From Paenibacillus swuensis (GTDB lineage Bacteria; Bacillota; Bacilli; Paenibacillales; DY6), in NCBI RefSeq assembly GCF_001644605.1, contig NZ_CP011388.1:1-64000 (forward strand): DNA of 64,000 nt, given 5' to 3'. A program made the position numbers and the translations under genes. This document shows, piece by piece, positions 37,335 through 45,291 of this stretch; the stretch's first letter is position 1; each line of letters opens with the position of its first letter. The notes beneath the pieces were generated by a model, which was given only the letters and a program-made list of their open reading frames with translations, was not told where the DNA came from and made no database searches.

Positions 37335-37811
37335 CTAAATCCATATAAAAAACAACACAATCATGATCGCCTGCAGAATCACCTTCACCACGATGCTGGA
37401 CAAGAGCCCGACGACGGAGCCCCAGCCCGCTTTCAGCGCCCGATTGATTTCCGTGCCCGAGATGACCTCTCCGATAACCGCGCCGATGAAAGGCCCTGCG
37501 ATTAACCCCACCACGGGAATGACGAACGGTCCGATAATCAGACCAATCGTGGCGCCGATGACCGATGCCCGGTTTCCGCCAAACTTCTTCACGCCCCAGG
37601 CACTGACCGCGTAATCGGCAATGAAGATGACAGCCAGGATCGTGGTCTGAATAAACCAGAACCAGAATCCAAATTCCTTAAAGCTGAAGAACAATCCATA
37701 CACGAAGAAAGCCCCGTAAATCGCCACCACGCCAGGCAAAATAGGATATATCGCCCCCGCCATCCCGACGATAAACAACACGATAATCAACAGCCAACCC
37801 AGTATCTCCAT
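37335..37811 (-). CDS. DUF456 membrane protein
   Basis: A 158-residue protein with five or six hydrophobic helices and the Gly-rich repeats typical of DUF456: GGNRASVIGATIGLIIGPF, PVVGLIAGPFIGAVIGEVISG. The function of the family is unknown. The ATG follows GAAGGAGCGGGG. The next gene on the strand starts 24 nt away, so they may be co-transcribed. Confidence 0.85.
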   Translation of the reverse strand: MEILGWLLIIVLFIVGMAGAIYPILPGVVAIYGAFFVYGLFFSFKEFGFWFWFIQTTILAVIFIADYAVSAWGVKKFGGNRASVIGATIGLIIGPFVIPVVGLIAGPFIGAVIGEVISGTEINRALKAGWGSVVGLLSSIVVKVILQAIMIVLFFIWI

Positions 37812-37901
37812 AACCCCGCTCCTTCATATGTAAGATGCGCGCCTGCTTAAGGTCTGGAATTCGATGTCACGCGCTTAGTCCTTTCCCTCTGTTCCGTTCA
37901 A

Positions 37902-38642
37902 TCAAACTTTCAGAACAAATTCCTTGATCGCGTGCGCGACCCCATGCTCGTTATGATGCAATGTAACCACATCCGCGGCTTCTTTCACCACATTCTGCGC
38001 GTTGCCCATCGCAACCCCCAAGCCTGCTGCCCGGATCATGGCGATATCATTCAGACTGTCGCCCATGGCCACAACCTGCGACATCTGAATACCCAGAAGT
38101 TTACAGACTTCTTCCAGTCCCGTGGCTTTGCTTACCCCCGGCGGATTAATTTCAATATTATCCGGGCTTGAGTTCGTAATCTCGTAATGGCGGAAAGGAT
38201 CCAGTTGGGCTTTGACGTCGTCCAGGACCGGGGTATTTTGCTCGTAATAACCGAACTTCAACCATTCTTCTCCCTCTTCCGATTCAGGCCAGTTTTCACG
38301 GTTGTATACCCCCGTAACCGCATAGGCCCAGTACCAGACCCCGCGTTCAACGGCAATTGTGCGCAACTGTCGGACCGCTTCCAAGTCCATGTACTCGCGT
38401 TTCAATACCTTATCGGGCGCTTCCCATATTTCACTGCCGTTCACCAATACCATAGGGGTATGGAGTCCCAAATCTTCGGCGTAAGGTAACGCGCTGCTGT
38501 ACCCCCTGCCTGTCGACAAACAAACGGTGATCCCCGCATCCATGGCTTTACCGATCCATTCCCGGTTCTCTTCCGATACCTCGAGCGTTTCGTTCAACAA
38601 GGTGCCGTCCATATCCAACGCTATTAACTTATAATCAGGCAT
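37902..38642 (-). CDS. Cof-type HAD phosphatase
   Basis: A 246-residue HAD hydrolase with motif I LIALDMDGTLLN, motif II LSTGRG, motif III Lys in SKATGLEEV and motif IV MGDSLNDIAMI. The Cof-type cap domain lies between. Such enzymes dephosphorylate sugar phosphates or flavin and pyridoxal phosphates; the substrate here is unknown. Its ATG at 38642 lies inside the last codons of the asparagine-synthetase-like gene (8-nt overlap) with GGAGG ahead of it, which suggests translational coupling and a shared pathway. Confidence 0.88.
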   Translation of the reverse strand: MPDYKLIALDMDGTLLNETLEVSEENREWIGKAMDAGITVCLSTGRGYSSALPYAEDLGLHTPMVLVNGSEIWEAPDKVLKREYMDLEAVRQLRTIAVERGVWYWAYAVTGVYNRENWPESEEGEEWLKFGYYEQNTPVLDDVKAQLDPFRHYEITNSSPDNIEINPPGVSKATGLEEVCKLLGIQMSQVVAMGDSLNDIAMIRAAGLGVAMGNAQNVVKEAADVVTLHHNEHGVAHAIKEFVLKV

Positions 38643-40593
38643 ACTTTTCCTCCGTATCACTATCAGGTTCTTGGTCTCTATTCCATAGCTTACCATATCT
38701 GTCCTCTGAAGTTAAAATGCCGGAATCTTCTTGTTCGTGGACATCCTCTACAAATAACATATGCCACATCGCGAAAGTATATAGCGCCCACAACAATCCC
38801 GTGTAATCCTGGCTCCCCCGGCGGTGTTTCAGATAAACATTCCATAACATATTTGTGTCAAAATAACGCGCAACCCCGCTCTGCTCAATGAACTCGATCA
38901 TCCGTTCGCCCCGTTCACCCTTAATCCATTCCCGGAGCGGTATCAATAGCGGGCTGAGCGCAGGTTTCGTTCTGTGCAGCACCGAGTCTGGAACAATGCC
39001 CTGCATCGCTTTGCGCAGTATGGATTTATGTTCCTTTCCTTGCAAACGATAGGATGCCGGTATTTTCTTTACCGTTTCGAACAGCTTGCGGTCCAGGAAC
39101 GGAAACCGCAGGTCGAGGCCTTGCGCCGCGCTCAGCTTCTCCGCTGCCATAAGTCGGCTGCCCGGCAGACGAAGACTGATGTCCGCATATTGCATCCGGG
39201 TTACCGCATCTAGATGCTCGCTCCGCTCATAGGCCGGCGCCGCGATGTCATATGGATTCGGATAGCTGTGCAAAGCGCGACGATCCATCTGGAGCAAGCT
39301 CGCCTTCAACTCCTCGCTGAGCAACATCTCGCCTCCCGCATACCGCTCCTCAAGCGGGGAGGCAGCTTTTAACAGCATCGCTCTTCCTGTCATCGCTTCC
39401 GGTAATAACGATATGAGTTTATTCATGCCTTTTAACAAACCGCGAGGCACCAAGGACATCGGTCGCAGCAACTTCGCTTCGCGATATACCGCATGACCTC
39501 CAAACAGCTCATCCGCTCCTTCACCGGACAGGGCCGTGCTTACATGCTGCCCCGTTACACCCGCCAGCAAATACAACACAGCGGCCTGCGGATCCGCAAC
39601 CGGCTCGTCCAAATGCCACACCACCTGAGGCATCGCGGCAAACAATTGCTCCTCCGTAATCGGAATGGTGTGATGATGCGTGCCCAACTTCTCCGCCGTC
39701 TTGGCGGCATAGACGGAGCGGTCCTGCAGAGCATCGAAAGTTGCCGTAAATGTAGGCAATGGCCGCTTGGATGGCACCAGCGCGGTAATGGCGGCCGAAT
39801 CCAAGCCTCCGGATAACAGGCTGCCCGCGGCTTCCCCGCGTTCCACATGCGCCTTGACCGTTTCCTTGAGTTTCATCCGAAGCTCACCGACATAATCCAT
39901 CTCCGTACGTTGCTGCGGCTCGAACATCGGGTCCCAATATCGTTTCAGAACGGCATGTCCTGTTATTGAAACGGTGATTGTATGCGCTGCGGGAACTTTG
40001 CGGAAACCTTCCAGCATCGTGTCTCCTTCAGGGACATATCCCAAGCTCAAGTACGCGTACAGACTTTCCTGCGCGACGGATTTACGCATACCCGGCACCG
40101 CGAGCAGAGATTTCAAGCCGGAGGCGAACAGGAATTGATGATAATCCCGATAGTAATACAGCGATTTGATTCCAAAGTGATCCCGCGCGCCAAACAATTG
40201 CTCCTTGCCCGCGTCCCAGATCATAAAAGCGAACTTGCCCCGGAGATGCTTCACGCAATCTTCCCCGTATTGCTCATAGAGATGAACCGTTGTTTCGGCG
40301 TCCGTATTTTCTTTAAATTTGTGCCCCTGCCGAACCAACTGGTCGCGAAGCGTCCTTGCGTTATATAAAGCGCCGTCAAATACAATCGTCACATTCCCTG
40401 CTTCATTCTCCGCTTCCATGCGTTCAGGTCCGGATCTGTCGTCCCAGCAAATACCCAATCCCAGCGGGCCTTCCATCTTCCCTGCCGCATGAATCGCCTG
40501 ACCGCCGCGGAGCACAGGAGATGCCATCTGTGACAACAAATCCGAGGTGACCTCATTCTCATCAAAATAATAAACGCCGTGAATTCCGCTCAT
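38635..40593 (-). CDS. Asparagine-synthetase-like protein with degenerate glutaminase domain
   Basis: A 652-residue protein of the AsnB family. The C-terminal synthetase domain looks intact: PPi loop SGGLDS at 261-266 and SGEGADELFGG at 356-366. The N-terminal class II glutaminase domain does not. The catalytic Cys after Met is Ser (start MSGIHGVYYF); the usual RGPD is RGGQ; the NGE motif is DGA at 73-75; Asp98 is kept. It therefore probably cannot take nitrogen from glutamine and may use ammonia or make another amide, as in the Cys-less beta-lactam synthetases. The ATG at 40593 has AAAAGGGGAAAG upstream. Confidence 0.85.
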   Translation of the reverse strand: MSGIHGVYYFDENEVTSDLLSQMASPVLRGGQAIHAAGKMEGPLGLGICWDDRSGPERMEAENEAGNVTIVFDGALYNARTLRDQLVRQGHKFKENTDAETTVHLYEQYGEDCVKHLRGKFAFMIWDAGKEQLFGARDHFGIKSLYYYRDYHQFLFASGLKSLLAVPGMRKSVAQESLYAYLSLGYVPEGDTMLEGFRKVPAAHTITVSITGHAVLKRYWDPMFEPQQRTEMDYVGELRMKLKETVKAHVERGEAAGSLLSGGLDSAAITALVPSKRPLPTFTATFDALQDRSVYAAKTAEKLGTHHHTIPITEEQLFAAMPQVVWHLDEPVADPQAAVLYLLAGVTGQHVSTALSGEGADELFGGHAVYREAKLLRPMSLVPRGLLKGMNKLISLLPEAMTGRAMLLKAASPLEERYAGGEMLLSEELKASLLQMDRRALHSYPNPYDIAAPAYERSEHLDAVTRMQYADISLRLPGSRLMAAEKLSAAQGLDLRFPFLDRKLFETVKKIPASYRLQGKEHKSILRKAMQGIVPDSVLHRTKPALSPLLIPLREWIKGERGERMIEFIEQSGVARYFDTNMLWNVYLKHRRGSQDYTGLLWALYTFAMWHMLFVEDVHEQEDSGILTSEDRYGKLWNRDQEPDSDTEEKYA

Positions 40594-40727
40594 GTTCTTT
40601 CCCCTTTTTCTCTCATTAAATGATATAGCTATTCGTTTCATGAGGTGTATTTCCGGGGGATCAAGGGATGTTCGCATGACGGTAATTCCTTACATGTTAA
40701 TTTTTATTTAAAAGTATAGCCTTCGTC

Positions 40728-40744
40728 ACTTACTTATGGTAAGT
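40728..40744. promoter_or_regulatory. Small palindrome upstream of the MFS exporter (possible operator)
   Basis: ACTTAC-TTATG-GTAAGT, 6-bp perfect arms, 55 nt before the MFS start codon. It could be an operator for a local repressor, but no regulator gene adjoins. Confidence 0.3.
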
Positions 40745-40798
40745 TATCAGAAGACAAAAAAAATTTAATCGGATGGAATTGAAGGAGCTGGTTGACTG

Positions 40799-42001
40799 AT
40801 GAATAAGAAACGAAATACACCCCTGATTTTTCTCATGGTGAACATGTTTATCGCTATGTTGGGATTTGGTTTAATTATACCGATCTTGCCTGATTTTCTG
40901 AAAGAGTTTGGCGCCGGAGGCGGAGTCGCCGGGTACCTGGTAGCCGCATTCGGGCTGTCGCAATTCGTGTTTTCCCCGATTGCCGGAGACTGGTCCGATA
41001 AATACGGACGTAAGAAAATGATCGTCGGAGGCTTGCTGCTGTTCTCCCTGGGTAATCTGATCTTCGCGCTGGCGGAGACGATTCCCATGTTGTATGTGGC
41101 AAGACTTGTCGGAGGCATCGGCGCTGCGGCCATGATTCCGTCGATGATGGCCTATGTGGCCGATATCACGACACAAGAGGATCGCGGCAAGGGCATGGGC
41201 ATGTTGGGCGCGGCGATGTCCTTCGGGTTTGTTGTCGGTCCGGGTCTGGGCGGAATTCTGGCCGAATTTGGCCTTCGGATGCCGTTCTATATTTCAGGCG
41301 CTGTTGGAGCGCTCGCGATGCTGGGCTCCCTGGTTATTTTGCCGGAATCAAGATCCCAAGAGGATCAACGCGCAAGCCGGGAATCCAAGGTCAAGAAGGA
41401 AAATATATTGAAGCAATTCGCTCAATCCTTTAAAGCGCCGTACTTCCTGCTCTTGTTCCTGATCTTCAGCTTAACTTTCGGCCTTGCCAACTTTGAAGCG
41501 ATCTTCCCATTGTTCGTTAACGAAATGTACGGATTCAACACAAGGGAAATTTCGATCCTGATTACGGTTGGTGCCGTCATCGGAACGGTTGTGCAAGGCG
41601 TGTTCATCGGGAAGCTGATAACAGCTTTCGGAGAGAAAAGATTAATCAATATCACCTTTTTGCTATCGGCCGCGGCCTTGATCTTGATGTTGTTGTCGGG
41701 TAACTTCTGGTACATTCTCATACTCGTGTCATTGTTCTTTTCTTTCACTTCCGTTATGCGTCCTGCAATCAATACGTTGCTCTCCAAGATGGCGGGGAAT
41801 GAACAAGGGTTTGTGGCGGGGATGAATAATGCTTATATGAGTATCGGGAATATTTTTGGACCGGCGATGGCGGGGCTGCTCTTCGATGTGAATGTAACCT
41901 TCCCTAATATTCTGGGGGCGATCGTGCTGATGTTGAGCTTGTTTCTGTCCATGGCCAACGGTGCTAAACTGAAGGCTTTGAAGCCTGAAACTTCCATTTA
42001 A
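40799..42001 (+). CDS. MFS multidrug-type exporter
   Basis: A 400-residue, 12-helix major facilitator. MLGFGLIIPILPDFLKEFG in helix 1, GDWSDKYGRKKMI in the helix 2-3 loop (motif A) and MGMLGAAMSFGFVVGPGLGGILAE (motif C, antiporter) place it with NorA/Blt-like drug exporters. The substrate is unknown. The start codon follows GAAGGAGC. A terminator follows at about 42019. Confidence 0.88.
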   Translation: MNKKRNTPLIFLMVNMFIAMLGFGLIIPILPDFLKEFGAGGGVAGYLVAAFGLSQFVFSPIAGDWSDKYGRKKMIVGGLLLFSLGNLIFALAETIPMLYVARLVGGIGAAAMIPSMMAYVADITTQEDRGKGMGMLGAAMSFGFVVGPGLGGILAEFGLRMPFYISGAVGALAMLGSLVILPESRSQEDQRASRESKVKKENILKQFAQSFKAPYFLLLFLIFSLTFGLANFEAIFPLFVNEMYGFNTREISILITVGAVIGTVVQGVFIGKLITAFGEKRLINITFLLSAAALILMLLSGNFWYILILVSLFFSFTSVMRPAINTLLSKMAGNEQGFVAGMNNAYMSIGNIFGPAMAGLLFDVNVTFPNILGAIVLMLSLFLSMANGAKLKALKPETSI

Positions 42002-42018
42002 ACGTTGAACACTTGTAA

Positions 42019-42066
42019 GGCTGAACAGCTGGCTAGCGTCATCGCCCGCGTTCAGTCTTTTTTTTT
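42019..42066 (+). terminator. Terminator of the MFS gene
   Basis: GGCTGAAC...GTTCAGTC stem followed by a long T-run. Confidence 0.65.
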
Positions 42067-42173
42067 GCGCTAAATTAGGGGCGATCCAACTTTTCCCTTT
42101 ACCATTCTATTTCATGGAGTATAATTATAAGCGTTTACACCAATTGAACCAGAGTGAGAAGGAGTGGCAGCGG

Positions 42174-43022
42174 ATGTTGAAAGGTTTATCTAATGCAGGG
42201 ATTGGTCATCAAGGGGATTTGGAATCATTCATCGGTTTAGCTTCAACCAACGGTTTTCAGGCCGTGGACACGAGCGGCGAAGAGCTTGAAGCCTGGCTCG
42301 ATGCGAAGGGTGCGGAGGCTGTTAACGCTTATCTGAAACAGCATGATGTCATCATTGGTTCTATCGGACTGAGTCCGGAATGGCGTCATTCGGAAGAAGA
42401 ATTCCAGGCAGGTCTTGTGCGCTTGGCCAAGGATGCGGCTGCGGCTGCGGCGGTTGGCTGCACACGGTGCTGTACATATATTCTGCCGGCAACCGATTAT
42501 GAAGCTGCCCGGTTTATGGCACAAGCGACGCGCCGTTTACGGACTTGCGCTCAGATTCTGGGAGCTCACGGCATCTCGCTGGGCTTGGAATTTGTGGGAC
42601 CGCATCATCTGCGTACCGCTTGGAAGAATCCGTTTGTTTGGGACATTGAAGGTACGCTGGATTTCATCAGTGCGATCGGCGAGGCGAATGTGGGCTTGCT
42701 GTTTGACAGTTACCACTGGTACACGAACGGTAACACGTACGAAGATATTCTGAAGCTGCGCACGGATCAGATTGTGCATGTTCACTTGAATGATGCGAAA
42801 GATGTTCCATATACGGAAGCTTTGGATAACGACCGCGTCTATCCGGGCGAAGGCGTTATTGACCTTTCGGCTTTCTTGCGCGGTTTGCGTGAGATCGGTT
42901 TCCGGGGCGTCGTTGCCCAGGAAATCCTCACTCGCGAGGAGCCGGAAGGCACGCCGGAGGAGCGCGCGGCGCGTTCGGGCGAGGCTTACCGCAGCGTGTA
43001 TCGCGCGGCGGGCTTGGCTTAG
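42174..43022 (+). CDS. Sugar phosphate isomerase/epimerase (AP-endonuclease-2-like TIM barrel)
   Basis: A 282-residue TIM-barrel protein of the xylose-isomerase-like family. Probable metal ligands are in LEFVGPH (Glu), LLFDSYHWY (Asp/His), HVHLNDAKD (His/Asp) and VAQEIL (Glu). The reaction is unknown; relatives epimerise or isomerise keto-sugars or myo-inositol intermediates. The ATG at 42174 has AAGGAGTGG upstream; a longer frame starting 60 nt earlier lacks one. The 3' end of the gene is GC-rich and leads into a repeat-rich intergenic block. Confidence 0.8.
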   Translation: MLKGLSNAGIGHQGDLESFIGLASTNGFQAVDTSGEELEAWLDAKGAEAVNAYLKQHDVIIGSIGLSPEWRHSEEEFQAGLVRLAKDAAAAAAVGCTRCCTYILPATDYEAARFMAQATRRLRTCAQILGAHGISLGLEFVGPHHLRTAWKNPFVWDIEGTLDFISAIGEANVGLLFDSYHWYTNGNTYEDILKLRTDQIVHVHLNDAKDVPYTEALDNDRVYPGEGVIDLSAFLRGLREIGFRGVVAQEILTREEPEGTPEERAARSGEAYRSVYRAAGLA

Positions 43023-43085
43023 GCGGGAGTTAGCGTAGACGAGAGTTCGCGTTGGCGGGAGTTGGCGTTGGCGGGAATTCTTGTA
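43023..43085. repeat. Degenerate tandem repeats of a GTTGGCGGGA unit
   Basis: Between the isomerase stop and the hairpin array, the unit (G/A)TTGGCGGGA(G/A)TT recurs imperfectly three or four times (GGCGGGAGTTAGCG, GTTGGCGGGAGTT, GTTGGCGGGAATT). It has no recognised role. Confidence 0.5.
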
Positions 43086-43095
43086 GAGGACGAAC

Positions 43096-43277
43096 AATAG
43101 CGTAATTTTATTACGTTATTTGAGAAAACATGAATAATAGCGTAATTTTCCTACGCTATTATTCGAAATTTTGGCCCCTAGGGCTATTTGGGGCCATCCG
43201 CTCAAGAATAGCGTAAAAATTTTACGCTATTCTTGTCACTCAAGGAAATAACGTAATTTTATTACGTTATTTCCTTG
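43096..43277. repeat. Array of four AATAGCGTAA-type palindromes plus one GC hairpin
   Basis: Four palindromes share the arm AATA(G/A)CGTAA: 43096-43120 (10-bp arms, 5-nt loop, one G-T), 43132-43164 (13-bp arms), 43203-43235 (16-bp arms, 1-nt centre, perfect) and 43241-43277 (16-bp arms, 5-nt loop, perfect). A GGCCCC/GGGGCC hairpin lies between at 43173-43195. They fill the space between two converging genes. The arms differ by family-specific outer bases (GAAT, CAAG, CAAGGA), with compensatory changes on both sides, indicating that the folded form matters. They resemble REP/BIME-type intergenic elements. Confidence 0.85.
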
Positions 43278-43323
43278 CAGGCCGGAGCCGCCACGCCACG
43301 CACCGCAGCTCCGGCCCAAACCA

Positions 43324-43429
43324 CAAACACCTCCCCGGGAGCCTTCCGCCCCGACTGACTGCTTATGGCAGCCAGCCGGCGCGAAAGCCCGGGGAGGTGT
43401 TTGCGCGAGCGCCCATGGCGGGCGCTCGC
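43324..43429. repeat. Two further GC-rich hairpins downstream of the metal transporter
   Basis: A 16-bp perfect inverted repeat CAAACACCTCCCCGGG/CCCGGGGAGGTGTTTG occupies 43324-43339 and 43388-43403 with a 48-nt loop. A second hairpin, GCGAGCGCCC/GGGCGCTCGC, lies at 43405-43429 directly beside the permease stop. The latter may be its terminator, although no T-run is present. Confidence 0.7.
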
Positions 43430-43437
43430 CCGCGCGG

Positions 43438-44340
43438 CTACACCGCGCGCCCCTCCGCGGCATTCGCCTCGCGGAGGTAACGGCGCCGGCGGGCGTTGCG
43501 CAGCAGCACGCCGTGCTTGGGCGAGCCCAGCAGCGCGGCGAGGAAGAGCACGCCGGCGACGCTGACCATGCAGCCGGCGATGGAGGCGTCAAGCGCGTAC
43601 GCGGCGTAGTAGCCGAGCACGGCGCTCAGCACGCCCACGCCGACGCTGATGCCGATCATCGCGCTCAGCCGGTCGGTCAGCAGGTAAGCCGTTGCCGCCG
43701 GTACGATGAGCATGCCGACGACCAGGATGGCGCCTACGCTCTCGAATGAGGCCACGGTGGTGACCGACACCAGGCTCATGAGCAGGTAATGGAACAGCGC
43801 CACCGGGATGCCGCATGCGGCGGCCATCGCGGGGTCGAAGGAACAGATTTTGAACTGCTTATAGAACAGCCCGATGAACAGTACAATTAAGAACAAGGCA
43901 ATGCCAACTGTCCAGATCGCTTTGGGGCCGATATCGACACCGCCAAGCGTGATCGTGTTCCATGGCACATAGTTGATTTCACCGTACAGCACACAGTCGA
44001 GATCCAGGTCAATCTGACGGGTATACAAACTAACGAGCACAACACCCACCGAGAACAGAGCGGTAAACACCACGCCGATAGACGCATCTGATTGCACCCC
44101 GCTGTTCTCAAACATTTGGATCAAGTACACAGTCAGCAAGCCGACCGCGGAAGCGCCAAGCAGCATAATAAACGAATCTCTCGAGCCGCTGATGAGGAAC
44201 GCAATCACGATTCCGGGTAACACCGCATGAGAAATCGCATCCCCCACCAATGCCATCCGTCGCAAAATGAGAAAGCAACCCAAGATGCCGCAAGCGGACG
44301 CCACCAAGGCGCCGGTTAGAATAATCAGAAAATCACTCAT
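43438..44340 (-). CDS. mntD: Mn/Zn-type ABC transporter permease (second)
   Basis: A 300-residue ABC-3 permease with eight or nine helices. GCFLILRRMALVGDAISHAVLPGIV is a signature of metal-uptake permeases. The last 50 residues are basic (NARRRRYLREA) and encoded by very GC-rich DNA. It overlaps the upstream permease gene by 4 nt. With the ATPase and binding protein upstream it forms an import system for Mn(II), or possibly Zn(II) or Fe(II); the gene symbol follows the Bacillus mntABCD model and is provisional. Confidence 0.88.
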   Translation of the reverse strand: MSDFLIILTGALVASACGILGCFLILRRMALVGDAISHAVLPGIVIAFLISGSRDSFIMLLGASAVGLLTVYLIQMFENSGVQSDASIGVVFTALFSVGVVLVSLYTRQIDLDLDCVLYGEINYVPWNTITLGGVDIGPKAIWTVGIALFLIVLFIGLFYKQFKICSFDPAMAAACGIPVALFHYLLMSLVSVTTVASFESVGAILVVGMLIVPAATAYLLTDRLSAMIGISVGVGVLSAVLGYYAAYALDASIAGCMVSVAGVLFLAALLGSPKHGVLLRNARRRRYLREANAAEGRAV

Positions 44341-45290
44341 GATTCGCCCAGCCTCCGTTCCAGCCGGGTTTGCGCGGATTCCGCCTTAACCTGTTTTTTC
44401 ACACTGTAGCGTACCCATACTTTAGCCAGTAAGCCGCGACGGGGCGCGATCAGGAGCGATACGATAAAGAGCGCCGTTGCGGATAGCACACTTAGTGGGC
44501 CTGTCGGCAGATTGTTGGCCGTCGTCGAGATTAACGTCCCCAGCAAGCCGCTGAGGGCGCCGAACACGCCGGACAGAATGACCATCACGCCCAGCTTCTC
44601 CGTCCAATAGCGCGCGGATACAGCCGGTGTAATCAGCATGGCTACCATCAGGACTACGCCAACCGCCTGAATGCCCGCTACGACGATAACAACGATAAGC
44701 AACATTAACAACTGCTCCAGAAACGGTACGGGAAAGCCCATGCCCCGGGCAAAACCCGGATCAAAGCTGAGTAGTTTAAATTCTTTAAAGAGCAAAGCGC
44801 ATGAGCCCATGACCAGCACGGAAATGACGCTCATCACGATGACATCGTCCATAATCATCGACGCCGCTTGCCCGAACAGGAATTTATCGAGTCCAGATTG
44901 ATTGCCGCCCGCGCTGTGCTGGATTTGCGTGAGCAGGACAATTCCGAAACCGAAGAATACCGAAAGGATAATGCCTAAAGCCGTATCTTGTTTAATTCTT
45001 GAATTTCGGGTGATATAGCCAATACCGAACGTAGCCAGCAACCCCGCCGCAGCCGCGCCGATCAGAAAGAGAAAGATCGACTTGACGCCCGTCAGCATAA
45101 ACGCGATACATACCCCGGGCAGCGCCGCATGCGCCAATGCGTCTCCCATCAAGCTCTCTTTGCGCAAATACGTAAATGTGCCTAATACTCCGCTGCTTAA
45201 GCCGAGCAACATGCATCCCAGCAATACCCATTGCGTATTGGGGTCCTTGAAGGCGTTGAATAAAGCTTCCATCCATTCCGGCATCATCAT
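44337..45290 (-). CDS. mntC: Mn/Zn-type ABC transporter permease (first)
   Basis: A 317-residue ABC-3 permease, slightly longer than its partner because of a hydrophilic tail (KKQVKAESAQTRLERRLGES). It has the SGVLGTFTYLRKESLMGDALAHAALPGVC motif. The start has GAGGTGAC followed by three ATG codons; the first is used. It lies 1 nt from the ATPase stop, so the whole unit is one operon. Confidence 0.88.
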   Translation of the reverse strand: MMMPEWMEALFNAFKDPNTQWVLLGCMLLGLSSGVLGTFTYLRKESLMGDALAHAALPGVCIAFMLTGVKSIFLFLIGAAAAGLLATFGIGYITRNSRIKQDTALGIILSVFFGFGIVLLTQIQHSAGGNQSGLDKFLFGQAASMIMDDVIVMSVISVLVMGSCALLFKEFKLLSFDPGFARGMGFPVPFLEQLLMLLIVVIVVAGIQAVGVVLMVAMLITPAVSARYWTEKLGVMVILSGVFGALSGLLGTLISTTANNLPTGPLSVLSATALFIVSLLIAPRRGLLAKVWVRYSVKKQVKAESAQTRLERRLGES

Positions 45291-45291
45291 G

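Noticed and set aside
43096-43277. CRISPR array
   Set aside because: The repeated units are palindromes of varied outer sequence with irregular short gaps, not constant repeats with unique spacers, and no cas gene is in the window.
43096-43277. Zur (zinc) operators near the metal transporter
   Set aside because: The core CGTAAT-TTT-ATTACG resembles the Zur site TCGTAAT-N-ATTACGA, but the spacing differs and the copies lie at the 3' end of the operon, not at its promoter.
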